NCBI RefSeq assembly: GCF_028009165.1
Contig: NC_079241.1
Span: forward strand, 6,696,001 to 6,760,000
DNA from: Akanthomyces muscarius
Lineage: Eukaryota > Ascomycota > Sordariomycetes > Hypocreales > Cordycipitaceae
Length of the DNA stretch: 64,000 nucleotides
Direction: 5' to 3'
Shown one piece after another: positions 1 to 11,839 of this stretch (the first letter of the stretch is position 1; each line of letters begins with the position of its first letter). The position numbers were made by a program, and so were the translations under genes. The notes beneath the pieces were generated by a model that was given only the letters and a program-made list of their open reading frames with translations, was not told the origin of the DNA and made no database searches.

Positions 1-567
1 CCAGAGTGTTTCGCGGCCGCCCGACAAGGTCTCCAGACGCATCTACGCATCTTTCCCGCAGTGCTTGCACAAGGACCTGGCACAGTTTCATACTATGGCG
101 TTTGGTAAGTTTCTCTCTTTTCCCTTTCTCATGCTTGTACTCATTCTGTTAGGATCTTTATGTATTCCTCCTTCACGCCCTATGTCGTCACATTTTTGCA
201 CAGCATCGCCAACACGGATACCAACGACTTGCAGCTGCTGAAGAACGTGCTCGACACGCTTGACGATATCGGCTCTGGGTATGAACTTGTGCATCGCCAA
301 AAGACGCTCTGCTCGGCTCTGTATCGTATTGCCAATGCTTTCATCGAGTCACGCCAGTGCCAGCAGAACGGCGGCAGCCAGGACTGCGCCGAGCAGAGCG
401 CCATAGACCACCAAGCCTTCGTCACCGCTGCTGAGCAAACGCTCAACCTGCCGTTGCAGCCAGATACGATTCAAGATTGGGGAAATTTTGATACTATCGT
501 GGAGGATTGGGAGTCCCAATACTTTAATCAGCAGTCACTCATGTTGGGAAATTCGCTGGATCAATAG
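1..567 (+). CDS. Zn2Cys6-type transcription factor, C-terminal part (cut by window edge)
   Basis: Only the end of this gene is inside the window; its start and any DNA-binding domain lie to the left. A likely intron (105-152, GTAAGT...TTAG) joins the first-frame exon at the window edge to the segment reading from about 153. The joined protein then has a stretch of the form YSSFTPYVVTFLHSIANT, followed by a leucine-rich segment and an acidic, Gln-rich tail ending at 567. This resembles the carboxyl end of the fungal-specific transcription factor domain, where a hydrophobic FTPF(I/V)VLF-like segment precedes a Ser/Gln-rich tail. The regulator sits directly upstream of phosphate-related genes, so a regulatory link is possible but not shown. 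Family call is by pattern only. Confidence 0.55.
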
Positions 568-686
568 ATGTAACCATATGACCTTTTTTGTTGTAATTCT
601 AGACTAGAAGTAATGATATTGACTCTTGCGCTACGGAACACTTTTCAATCATGAATTCTTCTCTGATGCAAACCTCGGAGGAGCTA

Positions 687-1952
687 CTACAGGTATGTCT
701 TGTCGTTGGGCGACACAGGGTACGAGTCCTGGCCGTACGTGGCATTCAGAGAAACCGGGTTAATCACGTCGCCCAGCTCCGTGCGAATGTGCGAGTCAAT
801 GACCAGATCCTTGAGCTTGTCCAGCGACACGAAAATCTCACGCGAGCCGCGGATCCAGTCGCCGTAGCCGCCGTAGCCCGTGTGCTGGCCGTAGCACAGG
901 TTGATGCCGCTGCCCTTGGCCTCGACGCCGGGCAGCTCGCCGTCCCACTTGTAGCACCACGAGTTGGCGTGGTCGTGGCCGGAGAAGAGCCCCATCATGC
1001 CCTCGGTCTTGGCAATAGCCTTCATGAACGCCGTGTCCTGCTTGCCGTACGCGCAGTCGTGCGTGCCGCTCTCGCACCAGCCCTGCGCCTGCGGGCTGGC
1101 CTTTTCGTCGTTGATGCCCGGCTGGCGGTTCGGGTCGACGCCGCGCGTCTGCAGCTCGACCGACGCGTACGCGGGGATGTGGACGAAGCCGAGCGAGGGG
1201 ATGGCGCGGCCGAAGCGCGCGCGCAGCCGGGCGTTGGTCGCCTCGAACCACGCCACGACGCTCTCGTCGACCCAGTTGGGGTGCGGGACGGCGCGGCCCA
1301 GGCGGTCGCGCTGCTGGTAGTAGTAGCCGCCGCGGCTGTCGAAGAACCAGAGCAGCAGCTTGGGCGCGCAGCACTTGACGTTCCTGCACGTCGCCGAGTA
1401 GACGGGCACAAAGTAGTTTGTGCTGCCGGCGGCGGCGCCGCCGCCGGGCACCATGTTTTGCGTGCGCGCGCCGGGAAAGGTCTGCTCGCGCGCGAGGAGC
1501 AGCTCGCCCGACAGGTTCGGCTGGTGGTCGTGGTTGCCGTACGTCGAGCCCCAGGTGAGGTTGCGGTCGACGAGCGGCTTGACGATCTGGTCGACGTAGC
1601 GCGTGCTGTTGTCCGCGCGCGTGCTGTCGCCGTTGATGAGGTCGCCGTTGATGACGGCAAAGTCGGGCTTCTCAATGTCGAGCACCGACGCCAGGACCGA
1701 GACGGACTTGGCGTCCTGCTTCGGCCCGCGAGCGGAGTTGGCATCTGTGGGAGGAGAGGTTTAGAAGGCGAGCGAGAAACAAGGTGCGGTTGGAGGGAGG
1801 GCAGACGTACACATGCCCATGTGCAGGTCGGAAAAGACGGAAATGTGAAAGGTGCCGTCTTCGCGGAAGCGCAGAGGGCTGAGCTTGGAGTTGTCGACTG
1901 CGCCTTGGGCGGCGGCAGCCATGGCGAGCGCGAAAAGAGCCGATTTCTGCAT
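687..1952 (-). CDS. Secreted calcineurin-like metallophosphatase (Dcr2-like)
   Basis: Two exons, 1952-1811 and 1744-687, with an intron starting GTACGT and ending CACAG; the product is 399 residues. Residues 1-17 form a signal peptide (MQKSALFALAMAAAAQG), so the enzyme should enter the secretory pathway. The metallophosphatase metal-binding motifs appear in order: SDLH near residue 42, GDLINGD near 79, GNHD near 112, a His in FVHIPAY, and GHDH near 302. Fungal proteins of this layout are purple-acid/Dcr2-type phosphoesterases that release phosphate from organic esters. The gene lies tail-to-tail with the truncated regulator on its left, and a CACGTG box sits about 277 bp upstream of its ATG. 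The substrate cannot be read from sequence. The call as a secreted metallophosphatase is firm; the Dcr2 label is looser. Confidence 0.88.
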
Positions 1953-2745
1953 GGCGAGTATTTGCTAGTATTGATTGATGGTGGTGGTTGGTTGTCGAGC
2001 GCTGGGAACGAGTTGAGAGGCCTGTCTTCAGATTATATACATACACTTGGCATTCCGACATGATGGCTATCTGCGGCCTCTTACACGATAGCCAAATTAA
2101 GCTTAATCAGTTAGTCTAAAATAGTTGACCGTAGTATGCATGGTCGACGCCATTGATTCGACGTTCCATCCACTCACTGTCGATACCGCGCGACCGTGGG
2201 CGGTAGGGCAGAGCTTAAAGCTGGCCTCCACGTGCCAATTCTACAAGGATTCTGCCCTTCCCCCTCAAATACAAGGTCACTGCAGGCAATATACCGGCAT
2301 ATTGGGCTTCTTAGTTTCTTGGCCAGCAGCAAGCTAGGTGTGCCAAGAAACGCCATGGGGCCGGGTGGCTGGCCACGTTCGCGGGACGCTTATAGCCCTG
2401 CGGATACATGCTCCGGTCGGTGCCTTGGGAATCATGCTTTTATGCGCTATTCCTTTGTTTTGCCTTGTACTCAGTAGTAACTCTGCGGTTTATAAGGAAT
2501 TTTGATGTGATTCTTTTTAGCCGCGTATGTTCGGCCTTGGCCCGCATCGACGCGAACCGACTAGTTACGGTCAAGTTGGTAGCGGAAGAGGTGGTTCTCA
2601 GCTACTATAGAGAGAGAGGGAAAAAAGTTAACAGGAATGAAAAAAAAGGCTGCAAATTAGGAAAAAAAGAGAAAGAGCAAAAATAGGAAACTAGAAATAT
2701 TCACTCTCTTCAAGCCATGTCTTTCATCATCACCCACTTGACTGA
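1953..2745. other. Intergenic region: metallophosphatase promoter and transporter 3' flank
   Basis: No convincing coding sequence. It holds the upstream region of the metallophosphatase, with a CACGTG box at 2229-2234, and the 3' flank of the MFS transporter. Around 2620-2690 the sequence is A-rich. Confidence 0.6.
2229..2234. promoter_or_regulatory. CACGTG box upstream of the metallophosphatase
   Basis: A perfect CACGTG palindrome about 277 bp upstream of the metallophosphatase ATG. bHLH regulators of the Pho4/NUC-1 type bind CACGTG in phosphate-responsive promoters of other fungi. Function here is inferred from the neighbouring genes. Confidence 0.45.
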
Positions 2746-4493
2746 CTACTGCTCAACCTTTACGCTGGCCAAGCCCATGTTGCTCGTGTCATAGCCATTA
2801 TCCTCGAGGTATTTCTTAAAACGCATATCTTCGTCCTCTAAGTTCTTCGGGGCCTGTTTGATTCGTTAGAAATTCCGTTTCTCTTCAGCGACAATTCCAC
2901 TCACGTTGGGAATCAAGAACCAGACGCAAAGTGTTCCCGCAACAGATATGCCACTACCAATCAGGAACAGTGCCTGTTGGCCCTTTAGACGCTCATCATA
3001 GCTTGAAATAACTTTAGAGAGAGCTTCTGTGCCGACCGCCGCCCCAACCTTTCCCACCGCGGCAGCGAAGCCAAGAAAGTGTCCGCGGAGAGGTGTGGGG
3101 AAAGACTCGCTCGAGACTAAAAAGTTGCAGTCTCCGGGGCCGACGGATAAAAATGTCTGGAATAGACCGTACAGGGCTACAAAGAGTGGGAAAATGTTGC
3201 TTAGTGGGATCATGGAGCCGCCAATGGCAAAGCCAAGGACGCAGACAATTGACCACCCCAAAGTGTATGTCTGGCGGCGACCGATACGGTCCATTAGCAT
3301 AGCGCCGATGAAAGCTCCGGGCAGCGCAAAGGCGTTGATCAGGGCGGACCAGCCAATAGACTCAACCATGGACTGCTGGGAGGAAAACCCAGCAACAAGA
3401 GTCGGCGCAAGCAGGTTGAAAGGGTACACGACAGCATCGTACAGGAACCACGCAGCGCAGCAACCGAGAAGCGGCTTCCAGTAGAGCTTGAGGGCAAGTT
3501 TGTAGGGAATGTTCTTCTGGATGGCGTGCTTTTGGTACTGCGATGAATCGACCAGGCGCATGCGAAAGAAGAATATGAGCATTGGTAGCTGTAATTTGCG
3601 ATTAGCGACAAGCTAGCATACCCATCGCGACAAATTGACTTTCGAAACACTTACAAAAGTGCCAATACCGAAGCAGATGCGCCAAATGCCGTCGCTTGCT
3701 CGGCCGCCATAAGCAGCGATGACAACCAAGGAGACAATGCTAGACCCGACGAAGCCAGAGATGATGGCAGCGTTGGTAGAGACGGCGACAAGCATTCCAC
3801 GCCTGCGCCTCATCGCTTCGGTGCTGTCGGCGCACTCGAGCGCCTGGGAAGTGCACACCGTGTACTCGCCGCCTGAATTCTCAGCAAGGGGTTTTTTCTT
3901 TTCCATGAAGTATATCAAGACTCACCAGCACCAAAGCCGGCAATGCCACGGCCAATGACCATCATCCAAAACATGCCCTCGACGGAAGTGCCATGAGCCG
4001 CCGTGGCAAGAACAATACCCTGTGTGATGTTAGATTGTGGCTTGACTAGACTCAGCTGGGTGTTTGCACTCACAAATACCAGGAAAAACGTAGTCAGAAC
4101 AATACCGATTCTTCGTCCGAACCGGTCAATACACAGTCCAAAGAAGAGCATGCCAAAAATGTCACCAATCAGAATACTGTTGGACAGCCGCGTCTTGACA
4201 GTCGCTGTCATTTGTTTGGGATACCTTTACTATTGTTAATTATAAATTCCAAGTCGCAAGTCAGGCACTTACAGCTTGGCAAGAACCGTATTCATGTATC
4301 CGATGACCTGAATATTGTAGCCGTCCGAGAAGAGGGCAACACCCTGTACCAGTACATCCAGCTTTCCCGCTTTGCGCGGAGCTGCAGCATCTTTATTCGA
4401 GGACGGTGCGGCAGATGATACCGTGATGTCCACGCCGGCTTTCGCCGCTTTGTTGGTCGGTTCAGCGACCAGCTCTGTTTTGACAGACGTCAT
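2746..4493 (-). CDS. MFS transporter of the phosphate:H+/glycerophosphodiester (Git1-like) family
   Basis: Six exons on the minus strand: 4493-4273, 4224-4074, 4019-3926, 3872-3655, 3588-2905 and 2853-2746. All junctions keep the frame and give a 491-residue protein. The N-terminal transmembrane region has GVALFSDGYNIQVIGYMNTV, the signature start of phosphate/glycerophosphoinositol permeases. MFS loop signatures follow: DRFGRR after TM2-3 and DRIGRR in the second half, and the two halves flank a cytoplasmic loop. Yeast Git1 takes up glycerophosphoinositol, and relatives carry phosphate or glycerophosphocholine; which one applies here cannot be told. It lies divergent from a PhoD-like phosphatase with three CACGTG boxes between them, next to a secreted metallophosphatase. 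An in-frame ATG 15 codons upstream (4538) is an alternative start. Confidence 0.85.
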
Positions 4494-5386
4494 CGCTGGA
4501 GAGGTGCTGGCAGCGCAGTGGTATGTTGGTCGTGACAAGGACTGAGGCAGATGGTTTTCTTCTCAAAGCGTTGAAAACCACAGTTTCGAAGAGATGAGAA
4601 TTGCCGATATTTAATAAAGTTACGCTTCCCATCACCACGTTCGCACGTGCGTCGCAAACCGCGAAACCACAAGTGGGACAATATTACAGAAGAAGACCGA
4701 GTGTCGGTCCGATACCAGCCATTTCTTCTTGCGACGGATATGTGCCGAGACTGTTCAGCGTCACAAACCAACATCTTTCCATTTTTGCATCACGCGCTCC
4801 ACGGCCACGAGGTGCGGCCGGCAACAACGCTGATAAGCATCATCGGCAAATCTCTATCAGAGCAGGTTGATGCGCCGGCAATAGCGACGCCTTCCGAACA
4901 ACCCTGTTGGCGAGAACGTTAAAACTGAGACGACACTACTCGGCGCACGTGGCAGTCGCTAGGCAATTACAGTCGTCCGTTGAAGTCTAGTCGATGCGGA
5001 GACGGCCCGCCTTAGGACAACTAACGGCAGTGCTTGAGGGTCCTTCTTCAAGGGAAAATGGTTGAAGCGTACTTCTTTTTTGTGGAATGGAGTTCAAGAA
5101 AAAATAAAATGCATTGGAGATGGAGACAGATATCTGACGATTTGGTAAAATTCAACCCACCACAGCGTTCGCTTCGCGTTATTTGCCATGATGCCGCACG
5201 TGGGCTGAGACTAGTTGCCATTGGACTAATGGACTGGGTCATGACATAGCTCGACTAAGAAGAATGCTTCTTCGGATACAGTACTTTTTACTGCTGATTC
5301 GCTTGAGTCCTTAAATACTTGGCTTCAACTTGGACTTCTTTGATGTCGGTCCTTTCCCTGCTCCCTGCGAGCCCAGTTGCAAAAAC
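4494..5386. promoter_or_regulatory. Divergent promoter of the transporter and the PhoD-like phosphatase, with three CACGTG boxes
   Basis: This 0.9-kb region separates two divergent genes. CACGTG occurs at 4644-4649, 4946-4951 and 5197-5202. No coding sequence is convincing here. Three copies of a palindromic hexamer in under 1 kb, between two phosphate-related genes, fit a shared Pho4/NUC-1-like control region. This is an inference from motif and gene context. Confidence 0.5.
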
Positions 5387-7102
5387 ATGTTCATCACACA
5401 TGGTTTGCGTGCCATTGCAGCGGCTTCCACGCTCACGCTGAGGTATACAGCTGTTTTATTTACAAGATTTGTGAGTGCGCCCGAAGCAAACGCTCAGTTT
5501 GCAGCAAGCTTCAACAACTGACAGAATTGTACAGCATCCAATTGGTCACAAGTACCTTGCTCGCGTATACGCAAACTTTCTCGTTTATTTTGCGTTCGTG
5601 GTTCCGGTATTCTTGTTCTTTAGGTCACAGCGCAGGACATTCAAGAGTCTGCCTGGGCTGTCGCTCTTACTGGGGTGGATTGATGGTCACCGCCCCGTTG
5701 AAAGCACAATCACAATATTGCTAAATTTATTGTGCTTCGGTGCTGTTTTGGATTTCCTGTACCGGGGGGAGCTGCTATATCAGAGCAAAGACTTCAACTT
5801 CTCCCGCGTCGGATACGTCGATGAGACGTCTGCCCGAGTTGTCATCCGCAGCCCCTCCACAGCAGAATGGTCGGCCGTGCAGGTGAGCTTGCGCTTAGCA
5901 GGGAACCCGGACTCGAACATGGGCTCTCAGGTTGTTCAAATGTCTAGCGAAAATGATTTCGTGGGCACTGTCACCTTTGCGGGTCTTCGTCCAGAGAGCA
6001 CGTATCTCTACACGACTAATGCAAGTCATGCAGGGACATTCACTACTCCCCAAAAATCGCCAAAGAGATGGAGCCTCATTTCTAGCAGCTGCATTAAGCC
6101 CTTTTATCCCTATAACCCGCTAGATTCTGCGTTGCGGGTCAAGGGCCTCGAACACCTAGACGACTTCATCTCATCAAACCCTGTTGACATGATGCTCTTC
6201 CTGGGAGACTTTATATACATTGATTTGCCCATCGCACTCGGCTGGACATCAGATCACTACACGAGCGCTTATCGGCAAATCTATGCTTCCAACAGCTGGT
6301 CGTCAAGGTTGCGCTCGTTGCCTTGGATTCACGCCTATGATGACCACGAAATCATCAATGACTGGTCTGCAAACGAGACTGGGTTGTATCAGTCCGCCAT
6401 GAAGCCATTTTGGAACTACCACGGCAATGCGAATCCAATTTCCAAGTTCGGGCAGAACAAAACACACTATATCTTTAACAGGGGGGACGTCTCGCTGTTC
6501 ATGCTGGACACACGACGGTATCGGTCCTCAAATGCCGCTACGGACGGCTCACACAAGACCATGCTGGGCGCCGAACAGCTACGCGATCTGGAGCACTGGC
6601 TGAAGGCTGAGAAGCGCTGGAAGGTTGTCATTAGTAGTGTACCATTCACGCGCAACTGGCGAGGCCCGGACTCGGCAGACAGCTGGTCGGGCTACCTTTG
6701 GGAGAGGGGTCGCATCTTGGACGCCATGCGACAGACGCAGGGGATTGTTATTCTGAGTGGTGTAAGTACATGGTCAATTTCCACCGTCTCTTCCTTGTTA
6801 AATTGCTAATGTCTCAGGACCGCCATGAGCATGCGACGACTTTATTCCCGGCAAAGAACAAGTGTGAAACCCCAGTCATTGAGTTTTCTACATCACCGCT
6901 TAACCAATTCTTTGAACCCTTTGATCGCTTCCACAAGCAAATTGAGGACACTGATATCTCAATCTACTCACACCCTCGGGGAAACTCAAAGTTTGGCGCC
7001 ATAACCTTTGACACGTCCGATGAGCGAAAATTAATGGTGCATTACAAACTTATCGTCGACGGGAAGCAAGTGTGGGAGTATGATTGGGTGTATGACCGGT
7101 AA
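5387..7102 (+). CDS. Membrane-anchored PhoD-like phosphatase/phosphodiesterase
   Basis: Three exons, 5387-5470, 5535-6761 and 6818-7102, all in frame, give 530 residues. The first 100 or so residues hold hydrophobic segments (for example ANFLVYFAFVVPVFLFF and TILLNLLCFGAVLDFLY), which suggests a membrane anchor. The PhoD-like metallophosphatase core follows: LGDFIY near residue 250, YDDHEIIND near 298, a LDTRRYR segment and the final SGDRHEH split by the second intron. PhoD enzymes use metal ions to hydrolyse phosphate mono- and diesters. The ATG at 5387 is chosen because its exon joins cleanly at an ACAG acceptor. The gene ends only 20 bp from the stop of the convergent oxidoreductase gene. 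With the adjacent transporter and secreted phosphatase it suggests phosphorus scavenging. Confidence 0.85.
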
Positions 7103-7122
7103 GTGTAGCCCTGGCATGAAAG

Positions 7123-8328
7123 CTACTCTTCCCACTGCGACAGCAGAGCTTCGAGCTGCTGGTGGCGGTGCACAGCCGTACGGAACGACGGGACTCCGTC
7201 TGTGGTATCATTCTGGCCGTTGGCGTACTTGTCATAGAGCGTGCCAATACTGCGCGCCACCAAGGGCAGCTCAGCCTGCCACCCGCTCCAGTCCCAATCA
7301 ACCTTGTCGACTTGATCAGTCTCAAAATCATGCATTTGGAGAGTCACCGTCTTGTTGTCGGCTGCGGCATGGAACGTGGGTCCATTCACCGCGGTCAGTC
7401 GAATCTCTCCCTTTTCGCCATTGATGTTCCACACGAAGCCAGGATCACCCTTGAAGGGCTCACCGCGACGGAAGCGCAAAGAAACCGTAGCACCCTGTTG
7501 GGTACCAGCAGCCCCATTCAAGGTTCCGTTTACGATGATGAGATCAGGAACGTTGGAAGTGACTGTGTCAACCACCTTTCCACTCGAATCCACGAGTTTG
7601 GTTTCCGGTCGCTGCAGCTGGAAGTGGGCGGTCGCGTCTTGCAAGTCTCCAAGGACATATTGCAAGCCATCAAAAACTGTGCGCTGTCAGAACCAATAAA
7701 ACTTGGGTTTTTTTTTTTTCAACCATGACCTACAATGTCCGAACCCAATGGTAAATATATTACCGCCGACGGCGCGATCCGTAAAATATGCCAGCCCAGC
7801 ACTAACCGATTCACGACTATTGGTACCGCCAAAGGCACGCGCATCACTGCTGAGGATCTTGCCGATACGGCCACTTTCCAACACCTCCTTGAGCTTCACC
7901 ATGACGGGAGCAAAGCGGCCCTGGTGGCCTACAAGAGTGCGCGTGCCGTGGCTGGCCGCTGCCTCTGCAAGCTCCTGCGCATGCTTTGCGTCCTGCGCCA
8001 GCGGCCACTCGATGAATGCGCGCTTGCCCGCGCGAACGCTTGGTAAAGTCGACTTATAGTGTGCATCGACACGGGTTGCGCAGACGACCAGGTCGACATC
8101 CGGGTCCTGGGCGAGATCGTCGGGGTTGCCGTATGCCTTTGTTTCGGAGGGCAAGGAGAATGTTTTGATGGCGTTTTGGGCCGATTCGACGGTGCTGTTG
8201 AGCAGAGCGACGATTTGATACTTGGAGCGGCCGCGCTCCGATAGTAGGTAGGGGAGATGGGCGTTACTGGCCCATGAAGTGATGGCGTTGCCTGAGAGGC
8301 CGATAATAGCTGTACGAATGCGGGCCAT
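7123..8328 (-). CDS. Gfo/Idh/MocA family oxidoreductase (Gal80-like)
   Basis: Two exons, 8328-7734 and 7676-7123, with an intron opening GTAGGT and containing a long A-run; 382 residues. The N-terminus MARIRTAIIGLSGNA carries the Rossmann nucleotide-binding glycine pattern. A region with VVCATRVDAHY, then a FIEWPLA segment (the place of the family EKP motif, here EWP) and a hydrophobic C-terminal sheet domain complete the family layout. Fungal members that resemble yeast Gal80 may be dehydrogenases or regulatory sensors; the Lys-to-Trp change at EKP hints that catalysis may be altered. It is convergent with the PhoD-like gene with 20 bp between stop codons, so the two 3' ends must overlap in RNA. 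No substrate can be assigned. Confidence 0.82.
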
Positions 8329-9285
8329 GATGGTGGTTACTTTTGCGCTGCGCAAATGTATGTATTTTCCTGCCGAATTTATACCATTTCCCCCGTGGAA
8401 TACTTCGGCTTTTATAGAGGACCGTCGTCTGTACGAAATCATGGAGAGGCGACTGACTAGCTTATAGTCGCGCAACCTGATTTCTAAGCAGGCGGGCTGG
8501 TGATGTCTACGAACGAATATCATACCCTCCCCGTGTCTTCTTTTGCGATAGTTTGGTTTCCCCTGGATTATTCGAATAAATAAAGTCGCACGGAAAGAAA
8601 GACCTTGTAGATGCGGAGATCCACCTCAGCGTGCCTGTCAAGCGGACTTCGGCGCCGGGGGTGCATCGCCGTTGAGCCGTGCGTTAATCCCCCGGCGAGC
8701 CAGACTATATCCCGGGTGTCAACAAGTGGCACCTAAGGCTATGGGTGCGTTGAATTGTTTTGGAATCTTTAGTCGCACGCGTTGTGGATTGTTCAAGTCA
8801 CCTTGCTATCCAAGCCCGCACCCGGCTTAATGCCATTACAAATATACCATATTACCCATAGCCTGCCGAAGTATTACAAATACAGCATTGGAAAAGGGAC
8901 GGCGGCATTGCGTAAACCTAAAGGATTGATTAGGACATTTTCGCCGTCTTTGTGACCATAGCGACACACCATCGCACGCGAGCGGACGATGACATTGGGG
9001 CGTACCATGACGCCATCGGGACGGCACGCCCTAATCAGGCAATCCATGCTTGATGTGCTGCCATCCACCAAGCAGCTTTCCCTAAATCTAAATGGTGCCA
9101 TACTGAGTGATTCGCAGTCATAGTGCTGCGCGTGCTGCAACGAAACGGTGTTTCAAGCGTGCGCTTACTGTAGTCTATATATCAGCGGCGTTCACAATCA
9201 CATCCAAGCACCTTGGCTATGCCATGACACCTTGGACAAATCTTTTAGCCTTGGCTGAATTTCGTGTTTCGCGATCTCTGCCAGT
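8329..9285. other. Divergent intergenic region with a GC-rich inverted repeat
   Basis: No gene seen. It separates the oxidoreductase and the permease. A perfect 9-bp inverted repeat (CGCCGGGGG at 8653-8661, CCCCCGGCG at 8689-8697) lies within it. Confidence 0.5.
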
Positions 9286-11024
9286 ATGACTGCCAAAGTC
9301 ATTGGTGAGCGGCTGCCGCTGCTCCCAGACACGTCGGACCCATCGGATCGCACTTCGTATGCTTCGACGTTGGCGATAGATGAAGATGCTACTACGCACA
9401 AGGATGCGCCGACTCGCGCCGTCGAAGACGATGTCCTGCCCGAAACTTCAACGCTCGGTCGGACGTTGAACTGGAATAGCTCGTATATCCTGGTAATGTC
9501 CAGGATTATCGGCAGCGGCATCTTTGCGACGCCTGGGACAATTCTTCAGGCTGTCGGCAGCCCAGGGCTCGCTCTGTTGCTGTGGGTTGTCGGCGCTCTC
9601 GTGACCGCCGCTGGTCTGGCCATTTTGTTGGAATACGGCTCGATGCTGCCGCGGTCAGGCGGCCACAAAGTATATCTCGAGTACACATTTCGCCGCCCGC
9701 GGTTTCTAGCGTCCACCCTCGTGGCCATCAACGCTGTGCTCCTGGGATTCACCGCCAGCAACTGCGTCATCTTCAGCCAGTATACTCTGTATGCGGCGGG
9801 CTATGTACATGCCAACGAGGTCGCTCAAAAATATGTGGCCGTCGCCATGCTCACCGTGGTGACGGCGATCCACGCCGTCACGCCAAAGTTTGGCATCAAG
9901 CTGCAAAATTTCCTCGGCTGGGTAAAGATTGGCGTCGTGGTATTCATGATTCTCTGCGGTCTGTATGTTGTCATTTTCGACCAGACACTGGCATGCCCCA
10001 AGGCATTGAGGCTCAAATTACGTGGGATCACCTTTGGCAGGACAGCAACTGGAACTGGGGTGTCTTGTGCACTGCGCTGTTCAAAGTCTTCTACTCCTAC
10101 TCGGGTCTTGAAAATATCAGCAATGTTCTCAACGAGGTCAAAGACCCCGTGAGAACATTGCGCTCAGTGACCAGGACAGCATTGGTGACGGCGTGCATCA
10201 TGTACTTTCTCATCAATATTGCCTACTTTCTCGTTGTGCCACTGGACGAGATCAAGGGCAGCGGAGAGTTGATTGCTGCTCTTTTCTTCCAGCGCATATT
10301 CGGTACTCGTTTTGGTGGTAGAGTGCTACCCCTGGTTGTTGCACTGTCAGCATTCGGTAACGTCCTGGTCGTGGTATTTGCCATGGTGAGTTCACTCATT
10401 CCGACAAGTCGGGCAAATACTAATCCCGTCGCAGGCGCGTCTGAAGCACGAAATTGCGCGCCAGGGCTTTCTGCCATTTTCTGACTTGCTTTCCTCGACC
10501 AAACCTTTCAACTCGCCTCTTGGTGGACTCATTGTAAATTACATTCCTTCTCTTCTGATCATCGTGTTGCCGCCGTCCGACAAGATCTACTCCTTCATTC
10601 TCGAGGTAGAAGGGTACGGAGGACAAATCACAGGCTTGGCGATTGCGGTTGGCCTACTATGGCTGCGCTATACGCAACCAGAATTACACCGTCCTTACAA
10701 GGCGTCGCTATTTGCAGTGTCAGTCAAGCTTGCGCTGACTCTTGCGTTGCTCGTGGCGCCTTTCGTACCGCCGAAGGAAAAATACACGGGCGGCTTGTTC
10801 TACGCCACATACGCCATTGTCGGTATTGCGACGTAAGTGTCTCACCCATCCCTCTTTGTTCTCGCCTGTGCTGACAATGATATAGAGTTTTGATTAGCAT
10901 AGTATACTGGTACGTATGGACAGTGGTCATTCCACGGTGGTGGGGATATAGTCTTGAGGAAGAGGAAGCGACGCTACCAGACGGAACAACAATTACAAAG
11001 CTTGTTCACAAGCCTCTACAATAG
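9286..11024 (+). pseudogene. APC-family amino-acid permease (methionine-permease-like) with an apparent 1-base frameshift
   Basis: The N-terminal half (9286 to about 9980) has a cytosolic acidic tail, then NWNSSYILVMSRIIGSGIFA and membrane segments typical of fungal LAT/Mup1-like amino-acid permeases. Near 9976-9985 the reading frame must change: the upstream frame ends in unrelated residues, while the next frame gives WDHLWQDSNWNWGV and KVFYSYSGLENISNVLNEVK, which are typical permease sequence. Adding one base near TTTTCGACC would restore IFRPDTGM. No intron of normal size fixes this. Two good introns follow, 10386-10434 and 10833-10885, and the stop is at 11024. So this is either a recent pseudogene or a one-base sequence error. 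Everything downstream of the break is well preserved, which favours a young change or an error. Confidence 0.75.
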
Positions 11025-11839
11025 CTCAATGGACCATTAACTTGAAGAGCTAATACAAATCATATATACTGTATAAATTCCAGTTCATTTACTCATTTTG
11101 GGCTAATCCACCCACGGCGAGTCTTCTCGGGGTAACTATTTCCAAGTCACTACGCAAGCGACTATAGTGCTATACTTAACTCAAGAATTTGACCGATTAA
11201 GCGGGAGATAATTAAATAACCGTCTTACTCACAACCATGAACATAGAAAAGCCATTTTTTAGACCCTGTCTAGGCAACACCAGCCTAAAGGTGCGCATAG
11301 TATCGAGTGGCTTTCTCACAGTGCCTCCATATGGTAGTCTGAATCTGCAGCCTGAACCGAGGCAGTCTAGCTCCTGGAAGCCTTTGATCACTGTGAATTG
11401 ATTACGTAGAATCTCCGGACTGACAGCTATTTCGACCGCGGGACCGTCTGATCGTTACACTGCCGATCGCCCAACGCCCGTTTTCATTGGTGGTAGATGG
11501 CGCGATCGGGCTGCGTGACAAGGGCGCAACTCCGCACGCATTTCAAATCAAACACGCAAACGTGCAGTTTTATTGGCGGAGACGTGCAACCTTTTTCTAC
11601 GCAAATGTCTTGCGAGATAGGCACGGCGTTCTCGCTGGACCGCTTGTGCTATGCATGATTATCAATCCGGGGATGGCAATAGTCCGCCAGCCTCTGACGT
11701 GCTGAAGAACAGTGTGCAACGCTCGATTATATAAATTATACAAGCCCTGCGGAAGCATGAAACCTGTTTTCATGTACAACAAAGGTTTTCTTACTACCCA
11801 ATATAACTTAACTCATTCCCTGTATAACAGACGAACAAC
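11025..11839. other. Intergenic region without recognisable gene
   Basis: Upstream region of the CmcJ-like gene. It is AT-rich near the permease end. I see no coding sequence or clear repeat. Confidence 0.5.

Noticed and set aside
651..2063. Long plus-strand open frame of 470 codons opposite the metallophosphatase
   Set aside because: It is the reverse-strand shadow of a GC-rich gene; its protein is low-complexity Val/Arg/Ala-rich and shows no motif, whereas the minus strand has clear phosphatase motifs and a sensible intron.
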